A stretch of 64,000 nt of DNA from Aquarana catesbeiana (lineage: Eukaryota; Chordata; Amphibia; Anura; Ranidae). Positions 57,101 to 64,000 of the stretch are shown piece by piece. Location of the stretch: positions 593,991,790 through 594,055,789 of the forward strand of contig NC_133326.1 in NCBI RefSeq assembly GCF_042186555.1, in the 5' to 3' direction. The position numbers and the translations under genes are program-made. The notes beneath the pieces are model-generated. The model was given only the letters and a program-made list of their open reading frames with translations. It searched no databases and was not told where the DNA came from. Within the stretch, counting starts at the first letter, position 1. The number at the start of each line of letters is the position of its first letter.

Positions 57101-58427
57101 TTATTACTGATTCATTCTTAGATGTTAAGACTGAGGAAAGTGTATGCTGTTTTGTGATCTGTCATTACATATGCACACCTTTTTGAAAGGCCCCGGAGGC
57201 TGCAACACCTAAACAAAAGGCACCACTAATCAAACACTGCCATGAAGACCAAGGAACTCTCCAAACAATTAAGGGACAATGTTGTTGAGAAGTACAAGTC
57301 AGGGTTAGGTTATAAAAAAATATCCAAATCTTTGATGATCCCTAGGAGCACCATCAAATCTATCATAACCAAATGGAAAGAACATGGCACAATAGCAAAC
57401 CTGCCAAGAGACACACCAAAACTCATGGAAGGGCATTAATCAGGGCATTAATCAGAGAGGCAGCACAGACAGCTAAGGTCACCCTGGAGGAGCTACAGAG
57501 TTCCACAGCAGAGACTGGAGTATCTGTACATAGGACGACAATAAGCCGTACGCTCTATAGAGTTGGGCTTCATGGCAGTCGCAAGAAAAAAGCCATTACT
57601 TTCAGCAAAAAACAAAATGGCACGTTTTGAGTTTGCGAAAAGGCACGTGGGAGACTGCCAAAATGTATGGCAGAAGGTGCTCTGGTCTGATAAGACTAAA
57701 CTTGAACTTTTTGGCCATCAAAGAAAACGCTATATCAGGCGCAAACCCAACACTTCACACCACCCAAAGAACACTATCCCGGTGTCGGGACTAGGAAACT
57801 GGTCAGAGTTGAGGGAAAGATTGATGGTGCTGAATACAGGGATATTCTTGAGTAAAACCTGTACCACTCTGTGTGTGATTTGAGGCTAGGACGGAGGTTC
57901 CCCTTGCAGCAGGACAATGACCCCAAACACACTGCTAAAGCAACACTTGAGTGGTTTAAGGGGTAACATGTAAATGTGTTGGAATGGCCTAGTCAAAGCC
58001 CAGACCTCAATCCAATAGAAAATCTGAGGTCAGACTTAAAGTTTGCTGTTCACAACCGCAAACCATCCAACTTGAAGGAGCTGAAGCACTTTTGCAAAGA
58101 GGAATGGGCAAAAATCCCAGTGGTAAGATGTGGCAAGCTCATAGAGACTTATCCAAAGCTACTTGGAGCTGTGATAGCCGCAAAAGGTGGCTCTACAAAG
58201 TATTGACTTTAGGGGGGTGAATAGTTATGCACACTGACTTTTTCAGTTATTTTGTCCTATTTGTTGTTTGTGTTACAATAATAATAAAAAAAATCTTCAA
58301 ATTTGTGGGCATATTCTGTAAATTAAATAATGCAAATCCTCAAACAATCCATGTTAATTCCAGGTTGTGAGGCTACAAAACGCGAAAAATGCCAAGGGGG
58401 GTGAATGCTTTTGCAAGGCACCGTATG

Positions 58428-58431
<4 letters not shown>
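57101..58431 (+). mobile_element. Tc1/mariner transposon, left end missing
   Basis: Tc1-type element with a right end of the IR/DR kind: GGGGGGTGAATAGTTATGCA (inner, near 58212) and GGGGGGTGAATGCTTTTGCA (outer, near 58397), ending AAGGCACCGTA near 58427. The matching left terminal repeat is absent upstream of the transposase, so the left side is truncated. A (TA)n run follows the right end; the insertion dinucleotide for Tc1 is TA. Confidence 0.85.
57242..58205 (+). pseudogene. Tc1-like transposase
   Basis: DD34E transposase of the Sleeping Beauty/Frog Prince type. It begins MKTKELSKQLRDNVVEKYKS at 57242. A helix-turn-helix with GLGYKKISKSLMIPRSTIKS follows, then the second paired-like helix region REAAQTAKVTLEELQ near 57450-57500. 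The catalytic residues are Asp in VLWSDKTKLELFG near 57676-57715, Asp in QQDNDPKHTAK near 57907-57939 and Glu in SPDLNPIENL near 57994-58028. Frame changes lie near 57420, 57590 and 57780-57900, and an in-frame TAA is at 57964-57966. The frame ends at 58203-58205. Confidence 0.92.

Positions 58432-58433
<2 letters not shown>

Positions 58434-58498
<65 letters not shown>
58434..58498. repeat. (TA)n microsatellite
   Basis: About 30 TA units directly after the right end of the Tc1 element. Confidence 0.97.
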
Positions 58499-58500
<2 letters not shown>

Positions 58501-58873
58501 TATATGCACATATAGTCAATCTGCAGACAAACATGTATTTTAGGTATGTATAGATTGTCTATATTTTTTAAATTTCTTAATTCTCCATGGATTAGTCAAA
58601 TCTACATTTAAATATTCAGGAGATCCAAAAAGTGATGAATCATCAATTCTCCTGCCATTTCTCATTGCTGTGAACATTGTGTAAGCATGACACAAGGAGG
58701 AAATTAGAGAAAATTGCCATTGCTTACAACAATTGCGGATAAGAAGTCGTCCTTGACATTAAATGGAGCCACTTTAACAAAAAAATACAATTATTTGACA
58801 CATTTAGGAACCTTGTGCAAATAAACATAAGAATTTGTAGCTGCTGGTAGCATTATTTAGGTGAGTCCGACTG
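58499..58873. other. Non-coding, no recognised gene
   Basis: A/T-rich unique-looking sequence; nothing supportable was seen. Confidence 0.5.
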
Positions 58874-59233
58874 GTATGCCGCGTACACACGACCGGACTT
58901 AATGGCATACTTTGCTCGGTGGACTTTTCGACGGACTTTCCGAATGAACGGACTTGCCTACACACGATCAACCAAAGTCCGACGGATTCGTACCTGATGA
59001 CGTACGACTGGACTAAAACAAGGAAGTTCATAGCCAGTAGCCAAAAGCTGCCCTAGCATCGTTTTTTGTCCATCGGACTAGCATGCAGACGAGCGGACTT
59101 TTCGACCGGACTCGAGTCCGTCAGATAGATTTGAAACATGTCCGCTGGAGCCCACACACGATCGAATTTGTCGACGAAATCCGGTACGCCGGACCAAGTA
59201 TGCCGTAAAGTCCGATCGTGTGTACGCGGCATT
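58874..59233. mobile_element. Harbinger-type MITE
   Basis: Ends ATGCCGCGTACACACGACCG (58876-58895) and, inverted, CGATCGTGTGTACGCGGCAT (59213-59232). The inner ends (GGCATACTT) also match. Its GCCGCGTACACAC tip is the same as the terminal repeat of Harbinger copy A near 4872-4886. It is about 0.36 kb and non-coding. The flanking trinucleotides do not match cleanly. Confidence 0.85.
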
Positions 59234-59714
59234 AGTGAACGTGTAGACTTTGGCACATAGAGGCTGTCAAGGAGTTGTGTCTCGGAGGTTCTGCAAGTTT
59301 ATATTCATGCTTCAGAAATGCTGTCTATCTACATTAACCTCTGTGATCCCCTTCCTATTTTGTCTTCAGTCTTTCTAAACATCAGAGTCTACTCTAGTGA
59401 ATTCTGTGTTTTCATTATGCATTATGTGTCTAAAATATTAGACCTTTATTTTCACTGTCAGTTCTTCCTTTAAGCAGTCAGGGTTTATTTCCATGAATTA
59501 TGACTAATTTGTTCTTCTTTCAGTCCAGATAAGTCTCAGCATGTTTTCTGCAGCAGCACAATTTAAAAGTATGATTTACCTTTTAACAATTCTTTTAAAA
59601 AACTGGTTTTGTTTATGACTGTATTACAGTCTATTAAATCCAGTTACTATATGCTGCACAATCTTCAGAAAGTAAATAAAAGTGTTCTTTACCTTCACTG
59701 GCTTAGCCAAATCC
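59234..59714. other. Non-coding, no recognised gene
   Basis: No coding region or repeat structure recognised. Confidence 0.5.
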
Positions 59715-60114
59715 TTAGGCCCCTTTCACATGGGGCAGAATCCGTCCAAACAAATTGGCCTGCTCAGTGGGGGATCTCTCCACCGATCCCTGCTGAGCAG
59801 GCAGATGACTGGTTCATGTCTGCTTCGCTATGCAGAGCAGACCCAGACACAAGCCACTGCTCTCTATGGGGTGGTCGGATGGAAATAGACTGCATGTCTG
59901 TTTCTATCTAATTGTCATCCTATCTGTTCGGCCAGATGGATAGCGAAAGTGTCCCCATCCGTCTGTTTTTAGTCGATCAGATCCTGGCAGGTGACAGCGG
60001 ACACATGTCCACTGGCATCTGCCAACCCATAGAGAACAATGGGTGGCCCGATTTTGTCCGCCTGAAAAACAGACAGGTGGACCCGACTGGTCCGCTGGTG
60101 TGAAAGGGGTCTTA
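59715..60114. mobile_element. MITE with TTA flanks and CCCCTTTCACA ends
   Basis: Flanked by TTA (59715-59717 and 60112-60114). The ends are GGCCCCTTTCACA and, inverted, TGTGAAAGGGGTC. A TTA/TAA duplication is typical of PIF/Harbinger, so this 394-bp non-coding element is probably Harbinger-derived. Confidence 0.8.
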
Positions 60115-60690
60115 GTGTCCCACATACTTCCCCTCCCAGACACTACAGCTCACAGTGAGTCAGTTTCATCAACAGAGGCAGTAATGCCAATCTGGAAAGC
60201 AGTGGGTAGGAATACCTCGCCCCCTGCAACATCTTCTTATCCTACTGCAGTGCAAGCAGGCACAACCCGCATGACAGTGGCAATCTTGCTCTGAATTCAA
60301 AGTTCATTTGTTGTTGCTGTTTCACTTCCATTAATCTGCCCCATCTGATTCGTTTGCAAACAATTAATGCATGAAGGTAATACCGTCTTAATGCCTGAAG
60401 GCAGTTTTGCAGCTTTGACATGTGTTAGTAAATTATCATTTCAACTACTTAGTTTATCAAGATGGATTATGCCATGTTCTTTTCAGAATAAATTGGGCCT
60501 TTGCTTAGTAGGAAACGGTAAAGGATATCTCCTGATTATTTTATTTGTTACCAATGGAAAACAGGCCCCAAAAAAGTAAAGAGATAAACATTTCTTAAAC
60601 TTTAGCTATATATTTCTTGCCTTGACCCACCACCAAAAAACTCAGAAATTCTCCTAATCTTGATGCTCCTGATGATACCACCAATGGCAT
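60115..60690. other. Non-coding, no recognised gene
   Basis: Short open frames only, with no homology I recognise. Confidence 0.5.
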
Positions 60691-60744
60691 CACTATGGTT
60701 GGTGTCACTCGGTGTGGAAAAAAATTGGTGTCACCACCCCTCCA

Positions 60745-61890
60745 CCAACTATAGTCCCTCCTCAGTACAGACCACCCCTACCTCAGTACATACCCCCTCC
60801 ATTAACTACGGCTCCCCCCACTAAGTACAGACCCCCCTCCCGCAGTACAGACCCCATTTCCTTAGTATAACCCCCCATTATATACAGACACCCCTCCCGC
60901 AGTATAGACCCCTCTCTCTCAGTATAGACCCCTCTTCCTCAGTACAGACCCCATTTCCTTAGTATAAACCCCCGAATAAGTACAGACCCCCTCCCGCAAT
61001 ATAGACCCCTCTCCCTCAGTACAGACCCCCCTCCATCAGTATAGACCTCCCCCTGAGTACAGACCCCCATCTTCCTCAGTATAGACTCCCCCCTCAGTGC
61101 AGACCCCCCTCCCTTTAGCATATACACCCACCTCCATCAGCATAGTCCCCCCTCAGTGTAGAACCCCTCCATCAGCATAGCCCTACATCAGCAAAGACCG
61201 CCTCTGCATCAGCATAGAACCCCCTCAGTGCAGACCCCCCTCCATCAGCATAGACCCCCCTCAGTACAGACCCCCTCCATCAGCAAAGACCCACCTCAGT
61301 GCAGAACCCTCTCCATCATCATAGACCGCCCTCAGTGCAAACCCCCCTCCATCAGCATAGACCCCCCTCCATCAGCATAGACCGCCCTCAGTGCAGACCC
61401 CTCACCATCAGCATAGACCCCCTCAGTGCAGACCCCCCTCCATCAGCATAGACCCCCTCAGTGCAGACCCCCCTTCATCAGCATAGACCCCCCTCCATCA
61501 GCATAGACCACTCTCAGTGCAGACCCCCCTTCATCAGCATAGACCCCCTCAGTGCAGACCCCCTTCCATCAGCATAGACCCCCTCAGTGCAGACCCCCCT
61601 CCATCAGCATAGACCCCCTCAGTGCAGACCCCCCTCCATCAGCATAGACTCCCTCAGTGCAGACCCCCCTTCATCAGCACAGACCCCCTCAGTGCAGACC
61701 CACCTTCATCAGCATAGACCCCCCACTATCAGCATAGACCCCCCTCAGTGCAGACCCCCCTCCATCAGCATAGACCAACTCAGTGCAGACCCCCTTCATC
61801 AACAAAGACCCCCCTCCATCAGCATAGACCACCCTCAGTGCAGACCCCCCTCCATCAGCATAGACCCCCCTCAGCGTAGACCCCCCTCTC
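60745..61890. repeat. C-rich ~35-bp minisatellite
   Basis: Tandem units of about 35 bases with two halves, CCCCCCTCCATCAGCATAGA and CCCCCTCAGTGCAGA. About 30 copies; the left part (60745-61080) is more degenerate with CAGTACAGACCCC units, the right part is more regular. The + strand is very C-rich and G-poor, so the complementary strand has many G runs. An open frame of about 150 codons near 61587-62042 is periodic and not a gene. Confidence 0.93.
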
Positions 61891-62267
61891 TACTTGTGTT
61901 AGTTGTCCCCCCTCTACCCTCCCTCAGCGCTCCCAGCATATGTTCATGTACAAATACAATACACTGTTCAGACCTCAGAACAGCGCGGGATATGCACAGC
62001 TGTGTGTCCCTCCACAGACTTCCTCCTCCTGTTTACATGTAGTGTGGAAGAAGCTGCAGTGCAGAGGACTGGAGGGGCGGAATACCGATCTGAGCAGAGA
62101 GCCAGGGGAAACCTATTTCACAACACCGGAGAGACACAGATCAGTGGGGTGTGTGGATCGTGCTGTGCCGCTGCCCTCAGGTGTCACCCATCTGGTGTGT
62201 GTCACCTGTAAGCGGCCCGCGCGCCACGCCCCACCCAGCAACGCTAATGGATACCACATATGTTTAA
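61891..62267. other. Non-coding, no recognised gene
   Basis: Moderately GC-rich sequence after the minisatellite. GGTGTCAC motifs occur at both sides of the array region (60700 and 62178), which may mean the array belongs to one larger repeat. No protein is recognised. Confidence 0.4.
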
Positions 62268-62308
62268 AGGAGAAGTACAGCCAAACCTTGTTTGGCTGTA
62301 CTTCTCCT
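62268..62308. repeat. Perfect 19-bp hairpin
   Basis: AGGAGAAGTACAGCCAAAC (62268-62286), loop CTT, then the exact complement (62290-62308). It probably represents two ends of a MITE brought together by internal deletion. Confidence 0.9.
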
Positions 62309-62739
62309 GTCGATCACAAGAATGCAGTTCGTTGAGACTTACCCTTATATCCAAAACTTTGTTTAAATTATCTACAGTTGTAGGAGCATGGCATGGCTAG
62401 GCTGTCAGGGGTTAATTTTATGTGTGGCTATATAAGAGGAAAGGAGGGGCCTTTGTACAAGGGCGTTTGTTTTTATTGGAACTGCTTCTCTCCCCATAAA
62501 AGCAGCTTGAAGCAGGTTGAGGCAGTTTAGGAGGAGGTTAACTGAAGGAAAAATGTACCTGTTAGCAAACTCTGAGTGATCTCAGAAGCATCTCAAAGTG
62601 ATCTTTAAAATATTTAGGTCTACCTTTATTTAACTGTGTGAAATTCCTCCATAATAATTCAAATTATTCCTTCAACAACAATCTTCCACAATGTTATAAA
62701 TACATTTTTTACACAATGACTGGCACTGGCGAGCTATAT
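62309..62739. other. Non-coding, no recognised gene
   Basis: No supportable feature. Confidence 0.5.
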
Positions 62740-63032
62740 TGAGCGGCACAATGGCTTGTTGCACTAGGGTCCCCAGTTTATATCCTAGTCAGAACACTAT
62801 CTTCATGGAGTTATCATGTTCTCCTTATGTATGCGCCAATTTCCTCTCACATTCCAACAATGTTAGGTTGATTGGATCCTGTCTAAGTTGGCCCTGCTAT
62901 GTGTATGTATGCATGTGAGATAGGAGCTTTAGATTGAAAGCAAGGGCAAGGGCTAATGTGAAAGCACAATATTTAAAGCACCATGTAAATTGTCAGCTCT
63001 ATATACATACCTGTAGTAACAATAAATAAGTA
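62740..63032 (+). mobile_element. tRNA-derived SINE
   Basis: The head GAGCGGCACAATGGCTTGTT and the B-box-like AGTTTATATCCTAGTC are diverged RNA polymerase III promoter boxes. A conserved middle, GAGTTATCATGTTCTCC, is followed by TTGATTGGATCCTGTCTAAG, GTAAATTGTCAGCTC and a tail AACAATAAATAAG. The tail matches the fragment at 28292-28480. The CATGTTCTCC core is typical of V-SINE-like elements with LINE-2-related tails; that class is recalled knowledge. Confidence 0.78.
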
Positions 63033-64000
63033 AAAACACGTGTAAATTTGTTTCCAGGACAGTGCTCATGCAGATAAAAATATAAGAATAAGACCCAATG
63101 CACGCTTGGTTTTTAGAGGGGGGATTAGGGGTTTTTACAAGTGATTTTATAAGTGATTGCAAAGGGTCTATTTAAAAAAACAAAAACAAACCAGTTACAC
63201 TTACACTTACACTTATGTGTTATACACTGAGCAGTCCTGATCCTCCTCTTCTGCGGTCCCCCTAGCAGTGCTCCTGGCTCCTCCCCCCTGCCAAGTCACT
63301 TGCTAGGGGTACACTCATCGTGCGGGCTGGATTCTGAGCCGCACTGTGTGCATCTGTTAACAAACCCCACCCCCTTCTCCTTCATCACTGAATTTGATTG
63401 ACAGCAGCAGGAGCCAACAAATCCAGTAAGGAGGGAGAGAAAGAGATGGAGAACAATGTTGCTGCTCAGGCCTGGATCGAGATCGGGCTCAGGTAAATAT
63501 TTATGGGGGGCACGAAAAGTTTTTTTTACCTTAATGCATTACATTATTACTAAACCCACAACAGTAAAATCAGTCTGTATATGCAGTAAAGCATGCTTGT
63601 TATACTCACTGTGGAGCCTAAGGGGTTAATCCTCTGCATTGTGTAAAATAGCTGTTTGATCCTGTAAGCATAGATCCTCTTCCACTGACTCCAGAACAGG
63701 TCCCGATAAGAAAGAGCCTTTGGAATCAGGCTGCACATGCTCAGTTTTGTGTGTATTGCTAGAGAGGTTTTTTTTTTCTTGGGAGGGTGCATGTGTTCAG
63801 CACAGGGCCAATCAGCACTATCCAGACAGAGGGTCAGGGGTCCTAGATCCTGATAGGACAGCTCAGTGCAGTATTAAAACTCCTCCTACAAGCTTTACCA
63901 GGAACTGATAGAAGTCACAAGGCTGCTACTGTATACTACTGATGAGAAAAGGTATTTAGCAGTTTATATTTACTAAAGCCATTGCATTTCCATGTTCTGT
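63033..64000. other. Non-coding, no recognised gene
   Basis: Contains a short TTACAC repeat near 63195-63212. No coding region or transposon end was recognised. Confidence 0.5.

Noticed and set aside
58874..58880. TTA/TAA duplication around the Harbinger-type MITE
   Set aside because: Flanks GTA or GGT on the left and TTA or TAG on the right do not match cleanly, so no duplication is claimed.
61587..62042. 151-codon open frame rich in Pro, Ser and Ile
   Set aside because: Translation of the C-rich minisatellite.
62740..62810. tRNA gene
   Set aside because: The promoter boxes are diverged, no cloverleaf can be drawn, and the sequence continues into a SINE body and tail.

Overview
This window is a gene-poor, transposon-dense stretch of an animal nuclear genome. 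I see no host protein-coding gene and no stand-alone RNA gene. The mix of L1/Tx1-type and CR1 LINEs, a DIRS element, chromodomain-type Ty3/gypsy elements, BED-finger hAT, Harbinger with many MITEs, Tc1 and a tRNA-derived SINE fits an anuran amphibian, probably a true frog (Ranidae). The species is an inference from repeat families, not something the sequence states. Every transposable-element reading frame is broken, so all are annotated as pseudogenes.

Layout. 1-4313: 3' part of a + strand L1 (L1-A), interrupted at 1890-2818 by an insert with an 11-bp target duplication, and itself sitting inside a - strand Harbinger (4314-4886). 6377-9960: a Harbinger transposase gene with a readable intron that carries a TTAA-flanked MITE. 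10.2-13.4 kb: MITEs and repeat fragments. 13.5-14.2 kb: a long hairpin and a ~30-bp tandem array. 14.2-21.7 kb: a - strand L1 (L1-B) split by a + strand L1 (L1-C) with a 16-bp target duplication. 21.7-34.3 kb: a four-layer nest, in which an old repeat (X) holds a deleted DIRS element, which holds a 9.3-kb hAT element with an 8-bp duplication, which carries a ~3-kb array of 45-bp repeats. 34.8-37.8 kb: a hAT-like MITE with its own hairpin and tandem array, a Tc1 end, and a second copy of the 1890-2818 family.

38-54.3 kb: a - strand chromodomain Ty3/gypsy element (Gypsy-1). Two solo LTRs, a 1.08-kb fold-back palindrome inserted at the gag start codon, and a second LTR element (LTR-X, 42174-51068) break it up. 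LTR-X holds a CR1 LINE and a 5.3-kb minisatellite with ~1.16-1.18-kb higher-order repeats. 54.7-57.1 kb: fragments of another + strand L1 lacking the reverse transcriptase, then a Tc1/mariner transposase relic (57.1-58.4 kb). 58.4-64 kb: microsatellite, two Harbinger-type MITEs, a C-rich ~35-bp minisatellite, a perfect 19-bp hairpin and a tRNA-derived SINE.

Nothing here works as a pathway. What the window records is the order in which mobile elements landed on each other; most insertion events can be ordered because the target-site duplications are still visible.
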